Shown here piece after piece: positions 49,182 to 60,400 of a stretch of 64,000 nt of DNA (position 1 is the first letter of the stretch; every line of letters starts with the position of its first letter). The translations under genes were made by a program, and so were the position numbers. The DNA is from Rhynchopus sp. YZ270_cl-10. Lineage: Eukaryota; Euglenozoa; Diplonemea; Diplonemida; Diplonemidae. The notes under the pieces were generated by a model. It was not told the DNA's origin. It made no database searches and saw nothing but the letters and a program-made list of their open reading frames with translations. The stretch lies in assembly GCA_964035575.1 (NCBI GenBank), contig OZ037858.1, forward strand, positions 682,001-746,000, given 5' to 3'.

Positions 49182-52100
49182 ATGGCCAAGTTCATTAAAA
49201 ATGCACAGCTACCCTCCATGCTTAAGGAGGGAGCCACCGTGCAGGACGACCCTCTGCTGAAGAACATTGAGGCTTGCAAGGAAATGGCCAAGGTGACCAA
49301 GAGCTCCTTCGGACCGTACGGGCTGAACAAGATGGTTATCAACCACTTGGGGAAGCTTTTCGTTACCCACGACGCGGCAGTCATTCTCCGCGAGCTGGAG
49401 GTGCAACACCCGGCAGCAAATCTCATTGTGATGGCATCGAACGCCATTGAACAAGAAGTGGGTGACGGCAGCAATTACACTGTGATGCTGTCGGGAGAGC
49501 TTCTGGCGGAAGCCGAGCACCTGAAGAAGAAGGGTCTGAAGGCGACAGAGATCATGCGTGGGTACTCTATTGCACAGCGCAAGGCAGTGGAGCTGCTCAA
49601 GGCCAACATCGTGGAGACCGTCAAGGACCACCGCGACCCTGCTGAGGTGAAGCCCGCTGTCACCGCATCCATTGCGTCAAAACAGTACGGCCTCGAAAGC
49701 GTCCTCTCGAAACTCGTCACCGACGCCTGCATCAACGTCTCCGTGAAGAACTCCCAGAACTTCAACACCGACAACGTCCGTATACTGAAGATCCACGGTG
49801 CCTCTGTGCACGACGCCGAGGTGGTGCGTGGATTCTGCATCCAGCGTGGTACCGAGGGCACAGTATGTTTTTTGAAAACTTAGTTTTATTAGTGCCACCC
49901 GAGGATGCACACTATTTTCTTTTTTTTGTGTTATCAAGCATTGACGAATAGAAATGGAAAACGACGGATGTGCCCGTTGGTTTTCCACTAACATACACAT
50001 CACTCACATTCATCAGTGAAAAAACACAAACCTTTTGCGGTGCGATAAACGAGAAAGTGTTTTCTTTATTTCATTTAGCTGTCATATCCTGAAGTCGTTT
50101 TCTATTTTGTCACCTCATGAAGGAAATAGAAACAAAGCATTTTGAACACACTTTGCGGTTCTGGGGATGAACCGCGCTGCAGAGCCATTCACACACATGC
50201 CATGGGTTTTTTATGAGGAGTGTTACGTTTCTCATTTTTTATGTTTTTCCAAATTTCAAAAAAGTTGCAGAAGTAAACCACCGAACCCCACACAGATAAA
50301 GTCCGTGAAAAATGCGAACATCGCAGTGTACAACTGCGCCTTCGACAGCACCGCAACCGAGACAAAAGGCAACGTGCTCATTGAGAACGCTGAGGAGCTT
50401 CTGAACTTCTCTGCGGTATGTAGTCTTTCTGAATGAATCCAATACAACACATATAAGGCAAAATGATGATGTTCACCACACTCTTTGGGCTGTGTGCCGT
50501 CTAGATATACCAGCCTTTCCAAACATTAAGTCCAGAACCCACAGTGGGTGTTAGTCGATACAACAAACCGAAACAACCTAAACACAGAGCGAAGAAGAGA
50601 GGCTGGAGAAGGCCGTCAAGGCGGTCGCCGATTCTGGTGTCAACGTTGTTGTGTCCAACTCGAACTTCAGCGACCTTGCGCTCCACTTCGTCGAGAAGTA
50701 CAAGATGATGGCTGTCAAGGTATGCCGTCCACATCCCCTCCCACTTTGCAGTAACCCTTTTGAATGCACCAAGCAGACATCATCTTACCAACTTTTTCTG
50801 ATGCTTACTATGTCCTAATTCCACCATGCACGTATTGCTCTAAGCATCATTGCATCGATCAACAATCAACATCCAACAGATCTCCTCGAAGTTCGAGATG
50901 AAGCGTCTCTGCCAAGCCATCGGCGCAAAGACCATTGTCAAGCTCGAGCCCCCAACAGCGGAAGACATGGGGTATGTACTGTTTTGCTAAATGGCGTGAC
51001 GGCATCATCAAACGTCTCTGCGACGATGAGATGCAAAAATTCAAACCCAGCGTGTTCCCACACGATAGTGGTAAAGTGATGTCCTCCTTCATCTCCACTA
51101 GAGATCTACAAAAGCCGTGTATTGCCCGATCCGCCAGAACTGTCTGAAAACTCTCCGAGAGTGGGGCCCATCCTCAAAACCCGAGTCTGACAGGAAGGGG
51201 TGAAGCTGCGAAAAGTACAGCAACTGCCGATCCAGTGACACCTGCACAGACGCGTTTGTCTTCACCTGGGTGAGTGCCGTCACCACAGGATAGTACGAAC
51301 ATGAAACATCAGCGTTCGAATACGTCACACCCATGACGACACTCGTGTCCTGTTTTGGAGAGGAGACCAGCATCTCCACAGAGGCACAAATGGTCATCCA
51401 TCGAGCAACATCTCCATGTTCATGACCAGGTTTCCATGACAATGGTTCGCAAGGTGATAGGTGGTGGTGACATCCATCTCAGTCAACCATTCGGATCCTC
51501 ATTTCCATATGACCCATGGGGGCATGAGATTCATGCGTTGCATCTTATCGCACATTCACATGAACAGGCAATCTCCCCGGTCATCATTCCTCTCACAAAC
51601 AGTGGGGCGAGGGTAGTGGATCCTTTTTCTATTTATCATCTATTCGAAATCACAATCTGGCGTGGTCCAACAATCTGCAACTGAAGCAGCTGATGCAGAT
51701 TCTAGTCTACTTTTTTGTCCATGATTACACGACATTTTTTGGTTACTCTGGCTGGGGGTGTATGGGCTCAATATGTCGGGAAGAGGATGAGGGCGAGGAG
51801 GACGACCCAGTCCTTCCAATTTTTCTTTTTTGTGGTGATGGTAGCATGGGAGATGCGGGATCCATCTTATCAAATTTCTCTTTTGTTCCTAACGCTCACC
51901 TAACCCCTTCCACAGACACTGCGACGACATCCACCAGAGGATTATCGGTGAGACCAAGGTGCTCTGCTTCATCCAGGTATGTTTGCTTTTTGTTTTTCCC
52001 GACACTTTTGTTTTCCCCCTTCCCACCGTTTTGTACGTCGTTTTGTTGTCGCGACCTCTCTTTTCGTAGATGCACTCAACGAAAATCAACGTTCTAACCC

Positions 52101-53613
52101 TAATAGAATAAAATTTGTGGTCAAACTGCTTGTCTCTTAGTCTTTATCAACCAGAGCAGTAAAACGTACCACACCACACCACCTGGTGCATACCCCCCAC
52201 ACTTAGGGATTAAGGGATTACCCAAAGCCGATATCCACACAACACCACAACACAGGAAAAGGACGACTCCCGCCTCTCAACAATCATTCTGCGTAGTGCC
52301 ACCGACCAACAACTCGACGACTTGGAGCGTGCCATCGATGACGGAATCAACACCTACAAGATCCTTGGCCGTGACGGAGGCCTTGTGGCAGGAGCTGGTG
52401 CAGTGGACATGGTATGGCAGCATCCCCAAGCTTTACTTTCCTTTGAAGCCTATCCACCGTTGCCAATATTCAACCCCAAATCGGCTCTGTTTTTTAAGAT
52501 GTAAACCACGAAATGGATGTAGGACTGCACGATTGGGATACACCCCCGGTAATGCCAAGGTGCACACAAGCGGGCTGTATTTCAAGTCAACTTTTTCTGG
52601 TTGTGTGGAGGACGACATCAAATATATTATCAAAAAGTTTCGTAAAAATTACCGCATTGGTAGCACAACACCACCGTTTCCCACAGGCCATCCACAACGA
52701 GCTGATGAAGTTCGCCGACGAGACCCCCGGTATTGACCAGTACAGCATCCGCGCCTTCGCGACTGCTCTTGAGGTGGGACCGCGTACCCTTGCAGAAGTG
52801 TCGGGACACAAGGGGTCTGAGGTGATCCCCGCCCTCGTGGCGGCACACTCCGAGGGCAAGAAGCTCTCGGGTATCAACATTGAGACTGGTGTCGTTGAGG
52901 AGACCGTTGTGCGTGACGCGTACCTCACCAGGTTCTGGGCGATGCAGCTTGCGTGCGACGCTGTGCAGAACGTTCTGAGAGTATGTCTTTCGATGGGATG
53001 GGATGGGTTAGGTGAAGCATTGAGGCTGGTGAAGTCGACGGATAAGGTGAATGCATTCCTGTCACGCAACGTCGTCACCACTGAAGTACGACGTGTATTA
53101 GTTGCTTAAGGTGACGGAGTGGTCGTGGCTCTCCAAAATTTTGCACAACATTCAGGAAAATCTTGCACAGCAATCAGAGGTGCACGATAGTTTAGGGTGT
53201 TCAAAGACCATCTGGACCTGAAACATTTTTTTTTACACCGCTCTGAAATACTTATGGTGCTTTTTAGAAATCTGTCAACCGACCTGTCAGCGAGGCCTGT
53301 CAATATTGACCCCTCAGCACCAACCTAGAAATATTTCTTTATTTTTGAGATCCCTGATGGATTTGTAAAGACCCGATGGGAATCGAGCTCTATTTTTTTA
53401 TATATTTGGTGCTCCTGAAATAAAAAATACCAAGTACGCAACAACTACGCAACAAGTACGCAAAAATGGGGTTTTCAGGAGCACCAATATTGTTATGCTA
53501 CAAAAAAAATTGTCAAATCTTTCATCAATCCCCTTCAGGTTGACCAGATCATCATGTCCAAGCCGGCAGGAGGACCCAAGGCCCCCCAGGGAGGTGCCCG
53601 TGACGATGAATAG
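49182..53613 (+). CDS. CCT8: Chaperonin CCT subunit theta, 8 exons
   Basis: Subunit of the cytosolic TRiC/CCT folding chamber (actin, tubulin clients). Exons: 49182-49862, 50296-50415, 50588-50719, 50880-50971, 51916-51976, 52256-52411, 52687-52980, 53539-53613, giving 536 residues, close to the usual 548. All donors are GTATG and all acceptors CAG; intron 4 is phase 2, the others phase 0. Theta-type features are SSFGPYGLNKMVINHLGK, the ATP loop EVGDGSN, NIAVYNCAFDSTATETKGNV, LRSATDQQLDDLERAIDDG and the theta-specific tail VDQIIMSKPAGGPK. The usual GGGA ATPase motif reads GAGAV. Introns 1 and 6 carry repeats C and A, and intron 4 (944 bp) an antisense coding-like fragment. Retention of intron 7 would leave about 43 extra in-frame codons. 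Confidence 0.96.
50087..50245 (+). repeat. Dispersed repeat family C, copy 2 (CCT theta intron 1)
   Basis: Counterpart of 4079-4236, with the same order of TTTGTCACCTCATGAAGGA, CATTTTGAA, CCATGGG and GTGTTACGTTTCT blocks. Confidence 0.6.
51098..51640 (-). pseudogene. Antisense coding-like fragment inside CCT theta intron 4
   Basis: Minus-strand open frame of about 115 codons (51098-51442) with GC-rich, host-like codon use and ordinary protein composition, for example VVMGVTYSNADVSCSYYPVV and LLYFSQLHPFLSDSGFEDGP. Protein-like sequence continues upstream in other frames to about 51640, suggesting decay. No ATG and no recognised domain. It explains most of the unusual length of this intron (944 bp against 160-560 for the others). 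Confidence 0.5.
52503..52597 (+). repeat. Repeat family A copy in CCT theta intron 6
   Basis: AAACCACGAAATGGATGTAG, GACTGCACGATTGGG, CACCCCCGGTAATG and CGGGCTGTATTTCAAGTCAA. Aligns with 42384-42496 but lacks part of the central stem. Confidence 0.75.
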
Positions 53614-54456
53614 AATGAGAATAAGACATCTAAGCACGAAGAGACGAAGAAAGGGACTCTGTCCACGACAGAGACATTTTTTATGATTGTTGCTTTCTTG
53701 TTGCAGCCTAGCTTATTTTTTTTCTTAAAAAAAGACCACAAAATACCTCCCCGCCCCCCTCCCTTTTATTTTAGTTTGAGTAGCGACGAGAAAGAGAAAA
53801 AGAGTCGAGAAAATTTAAAAAAAACGAGAAATTGTCTGCACATACAGCATGAGACATCATCGTGTCTTCAAGTACACATATCTTCCCCCCCTGGTCAGAG
53901 ATGTAAAGAGAGAAAAGGCAAAAAAAAAAAGATAAACAAACGGGAAAAAAGAGAAAATTAAAAAAAAGCTGAAGGAAATTTTTGAGAGGAAAAAGAAAAA
54001 GAAAAAAGCACAAAGTCCACCGAGTATATCTTTCTATACTGCAGAAGGTAGTTTAGAAGAGGCTCTCTCCTCCTCCCTATTGCTATCTTTGTCCCGTTAC
54101 CTCATCACACCCCCACCACCCCCACGATCAGTTTTCTCAAAAAGCGTGGGTATATTGAAGGAGAAGGGCATTTTTTTTTTTTTTTGTCAACGCTGTTTTT
54201 TTTTGCAATACAAAAAACGACAGTGTTGTAAAAAAGGGAGGTAAAGGATTGTAATTCGATAAGATCAACGTCAATTTTTTTTTTTTTGTTTTGAGATGCA
54301 TTCCTTTTCCCCTGGGTCGAATAAAAAAGAAAAGAAAAGCGACCAAGTATAACCTCTATTTTCCTCTGGTGACTTCACCCGGCTATTTCCCATTTCCATT
54401 TCCATTCCCCTTCCCTCCAATGACTTAGAGTAAATAAACAAAAGGAAAAAAAAACG

Positions 54457-54487
<31 letters not shown>

Positions 54488-55137
54488 TGTCCAGGAAAGT
54501 CTTTACCGCGAGAGTTCCCCTTTTTTTTGGACACAAAATAGTCTCAGTGATTTGTGGGGTGCGATAAAGTAAAAAAAAAAAATTCAAAAAAAAATTAAAG
54601 GGTGGGGGTAAAGTATGTCTCAGACCTGATCGTTTTATATTAAAAAATAGCCAATCAAGCAAAACTCATGGCCCCTCGGTTTTTCCTTTAAAGTGAAGGG
54701 GAAAAAACCGGCTACAAAATGAGAACCAAAAATGCAAACACACTGAATATTATTTTTTTTGGCAGAAAAAGAGAGAAAAAAAATATGGGAAGAGCGGGGG
54801 AATAAAACAACGTGCTCACCTCTCTCCCCCCCTCACCATCCCACAGACCCCCAGACCCCACAGAACGAAATTCAAAAAAAGGCACATTTTTTTCCCACAA
54901 CATTTTTGTTAGATTCGCATCTCTCTGGGTCTAATGCACGATGAGATCTTTGCACTTTCAACTTCTCTCTCTTTGTGCACTGTCACTAGAGTTCTTTTGT
55001 ATTGCAATCCAAACTTTCGTGTATCCACTACTACAACCTTTCAAGCAGTCTGCACTGTTGATGTTGTTGTGTAGAAGTGTATTATCCGCACCAATGATGT
55101 TCTGATATCTTAGGATGAACTGTAAGGCATCATGATA
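53614..55137. other. Intergenic, homopolymer-rich, no gene seen
   Basis: Very A-rich on the + strand, including an almost unbroken A run of more than 30 at about 54455-54485. No gene or RNA recognised. Confidence 0.5.
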
Positions 55138-55139
55138 TA

Positions 55140-55895
55140 CCGTAGTCGGAAAAATGTTGCAACGGAATAATGTTGTAACGCTGGAAAAAATGGCCCAGCG
55201 TTACAACATTATTCCGTTACAACATTTTTTTGGGGTTTATTTTTGTCTTAGGGATTTTTGCTGGTGCGGGGGTGGTTTTTGAAAAGAAAAATCTTGTGCC
55301 TCTGACGGTGGTGAAAAAAGGGCGGGGGGCGGGGGGATGATGTTTTTTTTTTTTTTTTTTTGGTGTTGTTCAACTTAGCCGTAGGCTCGACTTTTTTTGT
55401 TCCACATCAAACTGGACAGGGCAAGGGGGTACGTTTACTATCCTTTCCCGCTCGCGTGCTGCTTGCAGCGCTGACCTCATTTGCGACAGCACGAGATGTG
55501 CTGTCGTCTAGCCCCACTGCGCTTGCGGCGCTACCAGCAAGGAACGCCAGGTTGGGGGCATCTCCTCCTTCCGAAACAGGCTCGTGGGGATTGCGGCGCT
55601 TGCAGAATTGGGCTAATCCCATTTGTTTCATTTTTTATTTGGGTGAGGGGTGGGGGAGGACGTCGAAAAACCTGAAACACGAATTATCGGCTTGAAATTG
55701 GGGTGTGGTGTGTGAGGTTGGGGATTATGCCGACTGTTCCAAAAAAAATCCCTAAGACAAAGTTCACCCCAGTCATAAAAATGTTGTAACGGAATAAAGT
55801 TACAACTTCCCGCGATCCGCAGCGTTACAACATTATTCCGTTACAACATTTTTACGTTCCAACATTTTTACGTTGCAACATTTTTCCGAATACGG
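55140..55895. mobile_element. TA-flanked long-inverted-repeat element, 756 bp
   Basis: Ends CCGTAGTCGGAAAAATGTTG (left) and the inverse of CCGTATTCGGAAAAATGTTG (right), 24 of 25 bases pairing overall. TA lies on both sides. The arms extend over more than 100 bases of TGTTGTAACGGAATAATGTT-type repeats; the right arm has extra units. The GC-rich interior (55390-55630) contains GCGGCGCT motifs but no recognised transposase. Confidence 0.75.
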
Positions 55896-55935
55896 TACAT
55901 ATGGTCTGCACTTGTCACCACCTCTCCTTTCCCAC

Positions 55936-55992
55936 CCCCTATAACCCCTATAACCCCTATAACCCCTATAACCCCTATAACCCCTATAACCC
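55936..55992 (+). repeat. Nonamer tandem repeat CCCCTATAA, 6 units
   Basis: C-rich telomere-like unit (TTATAGGGG on the other strand) directly between the inverted-repeat element and the lectin-like gene; read through, it would encode repeated Pro-Tyr-Asn. It is followed by CCCCACAG, so it may serve as the pyrimidine tract of an acceptor in the 5' leader. Confidence 0.85.
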
Positions 55993-56029
55993 CACAGAAT
56001 TCCACCCCTGCCTTTGCTTTGGCGTTGCC

Positions 56030-57640
56030 ATGAGGTGTGTCGTCACCTTGGTGTGCATGCTGGGGGCTCATGTGGTGGACAGCGTTGCGTCCTCGCAGCA
56101 GGATATGATGCGGGAGGGGCGTGAAGTGGTGAGCCTTGCCGAGTCTGCTCAGTTCACCCTGGCGACACGCGACAGATCGCAGCTCACCGGCTGGTATTCC
56201 TCTGAGACCTGGTGCAGGGAGAAGTACGGAGGGCATTTGCTGTCCCTCACCTCAGTCAACGCACGCATGGTTTTGACTGAGAGCCAACTCGGCACCGGAG
56301 AGTATTGGGTGGGAGGGTATAAAGCCAGATCAGAATGGACGTGGTCTGATGGATACGCTGCAAATATCAGCACCATTGTGGACTATGGCATGCCCTCTGT
56401 CTTAACAGAGGAGACCGCCTCTGCTCCGGAATGCATGTATGCAAGCCTCGTTCGTGGCGCGAACAAAACTGATGTGACGGTGAAGTCTGGGGTGTGCAAA
56501 GACGCTAAGTATTCGATTTGCTCTTATTCTGGAGATCTGTCGTGCGCTTGGTCGAAGGTGGATTTGGACATTAAATGGGCAACGTTTGGGACAGTGGACA
56601 TGCACGCAAAGGTGAGTCAGTTCGATGTTCTGTTTGCAGCAGATGCGGAGGTTGCTTTGGGGGAGTGGTTGACACCTACGCTGTACCAGGCGCAGGTTCC
56701 TGACTATGGCTGTGTTCTGTGGACGGCGCAGTTCTATTGGAATACAAGCACGCCGAAGAAGACGCCGTGGGTGACGACCACATGCTCCTCGGAGATAACA
56801 GGAAGGCTGCACACCATGCGCGGTGAGCTCGCCTCTGCGCCGGACTGCGATAAGTCTGAGTACACCCCCGCCCCGGCGACCTCAGTGGACGACCGTTTGA
56901 AGCTTTTCAGTCAGGGTTCGACTCCGCCAAGCAGAACATCGCAGCCTGTACCCATCACAGAGTCGCCCCCAGTCATTGACAGTCAGACCACATCGCCTTT
57001 AGGGGCAGTTGAGGGTTCGTCCGATGGCATTCCAATGTGGGTCTGGCCGATTGCCTTTGTGTCGGTTGCGTTGATCTCTGCCCTCGCAGCGGTGGGGGCA
57101 GCAAGAAGAAGGGGGCGAACACCAAAAGACAAACAAGTTGACAACGAGGAAATGGAGTCCAAATCAGAAGAGCCCCCGGTCACCACAAAGCGGTACGACC
57201 CTGAAGCAAAGTGTGACGCAGAGGCTGCGGAGGACTGCGATTTTTGCCAGAATTTCAGTGGAGAGGCGGTGCGTCATCGTCTTGCTAGTGTGCATGAACT
57301 GTTGAAGAAGAGCTTCGAAAAGCCGTTGAACATTACCTCCACACGGTGTGATCATGTAGGAGCAGACCATGTGCACGTCTTCTCAGTGGACACAGCGTTT
57401 GATGCATCCAGTCTCGGTGCCCTCAGTACAGTCTATTCCAGAGCAAAGCCACGTCTGGGAAAAAACGTCCGCATCCACATCGAACACAAACAAGACAAAG
57501 AAGCGTTGCTGGACAAAGACGTTACCGTCATGTCGGACACCGGTATCGACACTCCCATCAAAAAGCGTGACAAGGTTGGGCCAGAAATAATTTCAACCGA
57601 TTATGACCCAGAAATGATTAGGTCTATTTGGGATGTCTAA
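56030..57640 (+). CDS. Type I membrane protein with C-type-lectin-like domain
   Basis: 536 residues. N-terminal signal peptide (MRCVVTLVCMLGAHVVDSVA); C-type-lectin-like domain at about 45-170 with WYSSETWCREKYGGHLLSL, YWVGGYKARSEWTWSDG and paired cysteines; a second cysteine-containing extracellular region to about 290; a Pro/Ser/Thr stalk (about 290-333); one membrane helix (about 335-357) followed by the stop-transfer RRRGR; and a cytoplasmic tail of about 175 residues. The Ca2+/sugar EPN or QPD motif is not visible, so carbohydrate binding is uncertain. The tail is acidic, contains DCDFC and repeated YDPE motifs, and has no recognised domain. The in-frame upstream reading through the nonamer repeat is rejected in favour of the ATG that starts the signal peptide. 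Probable surface receptor or adhesin. Confidence 0.8.
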   Translation: MRCVVTLVCMLGAHVVDSVASSQQDMMREGREVVSLAESAQFTLATRDRSQLTGWYSSETWCREKYGGHLLSLTSVNARMVLTESQLGTGEYWVGGYKARSEWTWSDGYAANISTIVDYGMPSVLTEETASAPECMYASLVRGANKTDVTVKSGVCKDAKYSICSYSGDLSCAWSKVDLDIKWATFGTVDMHAKVSQFDVLFAADAEVALGEWLTPTLYQAQVPDYGCVLWTAQFYWNTSTPKKTPWVTTTCSSEITGRLHTMRGELASAPDCDKSEYTPAPATSVDDRLKLFSQGSTPPSRTSQPVPITESPPVIDSQTTSPLGAVEGSSDGIPMWVWPIAFVSVALISALAAVGAARRRGRTPKDKQVDNEEMESKSEEPPVTTKRYDPEAKCDAEAAEDCDFCQNFSGEAVRHRLASVHELLKKSFEKPLNITSTRCDHVGADHVHVFSVDTAFDASSLGALSTVYSRAKPRLGKNVRIHIEHKQDKEALLDKDVTVMSDTGIDTPIKKRDKVGPEIISTDYDPEMIRSIWDV

Positions 57641-57977
57641 GGTCTAAGGGGGTATTTACAGGTAAGGGAGAGGGTGGGGCATGGGAGGTGTCAAAAAGGG
57701 GGTAGGTAGCAGGGAGGGGGGAAGACACAATTCTTATATCATTAGTGCCTGTGCCCTGGTGGCGTTCGCATTAGCTTTTCAAAGTTCACTCGTTCTTTCA
57801 AAAAAAAAAAAAATCTGTTCTGTTATATGGTTCCTCTCTATTTTGTTACGTTATTTTCAAAGATGTGCTTGCGAGGTACATTTATCTTCTCTTTTTTTTT
57901 TTCCCCCCTCACGGGGCGTGCCTGTGTCCCCAGAGGCGTTTGCACGTTTGCCTTTTTTTTTTTCTTCTTCTTTTGTG

Positions 57978-58035
57978 ATGTCTGTGCACGAGAGGTGCAT
58001 TCATCTTACACTTTTTCTCTTTTTTTTCTCTTTTG
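57978..58035 (+). repeat. Repeat family B copy
   Basis: TGCACGAGAGGTGCATTCATCTTACAC, then a long T/C run; TGCAC pairs with GTGCA around GAGAG. Confidence 0.65.
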
Positions 58036-59676
58036 TCAGAGCTTTGGTAACTTGTTGGTTTCTTGTCAACGAGACATTCGAAGAAACGGCAAGAGACGGC
58101 CCTCCCATCGCAGCCACCTTTTATGAAAACAATAAAGCGAAAATACCATACTTTTGAAATCTATCGGTCCAGAAATAGAAAAACGACTTGACAGTGAAGC
58201 ATAAATAAATGAAAGACAAAAAAGCACTTTTTTTTCTATCGCACCGCAAAAAAAAAAAGATTTGTTTATTCACTGATGAAAGCTAAAGCGGGCACGCACC
58301 CATTGCGTTTTTTCATTTGTCAATGCTTGATTATTCCAAAAACTGTTCTGGATAATGAAGGCTGTCTGAATGACAACTACACCAGAGAAAAATTTTAAAG
58401 GCCAAATTTATTCTGGACTAATGTTTCAAAGCACGGTATTATTTCACTGGGTTTGAATACCTTGACATTCCACATAATTCCATTTAGAACGAAAGGTGTA
58501 CAGGGAAAGGGGGGAACGAGGGGGGCGGGATGACTCACTGTAATCCTACCCTACAGAACACCCACTGTGGGATACACACAAAACAACCTTTTTTTCCTTC
58601 TTTTTTGAGACTTCGAAAAAGAAAGGGGAGAACAAGAAAAAAAAAAAACACCAACGCAAAATTAAATTAGTAAAACATTCTCGGGTGTTGGGGATGGATG
58701 TGTTGCAGTTTACAACATACACCCACCCTACCGGGACCTACCCAAAACCCCCCTTTTTCTACCCACATTTCGTCCTAGGGGGGCGAAATGTGTCATCAGA
58801 AATGAGTTTAGAGGTGGATACAAAGAAGTTGAAAACACCCCTCAAAGTGTGTCACCTTCACGACCGTGAAGTAACTTATGTGTGAAGGTACTAATTATGT
58901 ACTCCAGGAAAAAAATGAAGTTTTTTTTTCTCCCCAGGAAAAAATCTTCAATTTTCTCCCTCAGGAGTTTGTAATTTTATTGCCTCTAAAATAGTGCAAA
59001 AAATTAGGGGGTTTTTTGACCCACTGTGCGTGTACATCTGTACATCTGTTGGTAGGTGCTTGGGGTGCGGTACAATAGGAAATGGAGCCGAAAACTAGGA
59101 GAGGGTCTTTTTGTAGGATAGTCTCTCTTTTTCCTCTTTCCCCTTTTGACGATTGATGCACAGATGCACACGAAAGTACGTGTGTATGGTTTTATGGTTT
59201 TTGAATTCCACGTTGACATGCATACCCAGGGGTTGATTATAACCTTTCACCAGGGGGGCGCTTGGCTATTGCGGACATGGCTGTGGTCACTCAGAAGTCA
59301 GTTGCAATGATTTCGTCTGGTTTATTCAGTGTACAGACATATGCTTCTCCATTGTATTGTCACTCTTTTTTCTTCAAAATGCAAAATGTTGTGCCTGAAT
59401 GTGCCGAGCGAGGCCCCTCATTTTTCAATTTTTTTTTTCATTTTTCAACGTCTGAAAAACCAGACAACGGAAAAAATTTTTTTTGTATGACACACCGCAT
59501 TTTTTGCCTTTGGGGTATGCCTTCCCTCAGGGCGGGCACCCGAGCCGCTCTTTAACGTCGGTACCGTAACGTCGGAAAATTGGCGTTCAACTTCACCTTT
59601 CTTTTGTGAGAGGTGGTGCACGAGAGGACGTTCATCTTTCAAGCCATCCCCCACCTAGCTTAGCCCTAGCTAGGCT

Positions 59677-59737
59677 AGGGGTTCCACTGAAGGGGTTTTG
59701 GCAAATCCTAAAGGATTTCCTTTTACGTGGAACCCCT
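59677..59737. repeat. Two-level perfect hairpin, 61 bp
   Basis: AGGGGTTCCAC pairs with GTGGAACCCCT (11 of 11). Inside, AAATCCT pairs with AGGATTT around AA. It is preceded by the palindromes CTAGCTTAG and CCTAGCTAGG. Confidence 0.75.
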
Positions 59738-60304
59738 TACATCCCCTCTTTTTTATTTATCTCGCTTCCGCTGTTATTCTATTCTTCGCGTTTGCTCGTC
59801 CGTTCTGGTATGATTCAGTAATTTGATTCCACTCCCACCCCCCTCCACCCGCACCCCACCTCACAAGGGCCGAGGTGTGAAGGGCGTCTTTCTTTAAAAT
59901 TGTTGGTATTTTTTGCGTTGACACCAATTCTGGATCTTTTTTTCTTCTTCTTCAAAACTCGATTTTTCCGAAGCCAAGCTCGTCTTACCTCTAGCGAGCT
60001 CTTCTTTTAGAGATACCAGTTTCTATTGCCCTCCCTCCCTCCCTCCTGTTAAAAACAGATGGCGGAGTTTAAGGGGGTTTTTAATCATCATGGGGAGCTG
60101 TGCGGGCTGTACCCCCACGTGTTTTCCCCTCCACCACACTTCATCTTTTGACACAAGGGCGGCCTCAAAACCGTAACCTCAAACAACCCCCGACGGAGAA
60201 GAGAAGGAGAGAAGTACAGGAGTGTTCCACACTCGAGAAACTTAGCCTGGTGTAGTGTTCTTTATAAAAGCTGCTTTTAAGGGTTCAGGACGACTGGCGT
60301 TCTG

Positions 60305-60400
60305 TACCTTCCGCAGTACAAAAGGCGTCGGCCAACGTTGAGTACAGATCCTAGGTTTCCGAAGCGGGTCCTTAGGCGATTGTCGACACAACAAAAAAGA
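60305..60400 (+). repeat. Repeat family G, copy 2
   Basis: ACCTTCCGCAGTACAAAAGG, CGTTGAGTACAGATC and GATTGTCGACACAACAAAAA. The middle is a different but still self-complementary segment (CCTAGG ... CCTTAGG) compared with copy 1. Confidence 0.6.

Noticed and set aside
52981-53109. Alternative C-terminus of CCT theta by reading into intron 7
   Set aside because: The sequence does not resemble any CCT tail, while the spliced exon 8 gives the theta-specific VDQIIMSKPAGG tail; at most an intron-retention product.
55360-55695. 111-codon frame inside the TA-flanked element as a transposase
   Set aside because: No catalytic motif and too short; alanine/leucine-rich from GC-rich palindromic sequence.
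55901-56029. Upstream extension of the lectin-like protein through Pro-Tyr-Asn repeats
   Set aside because: It would bury the signal peptide; the repeat is a nonamer DNA array in the leader.
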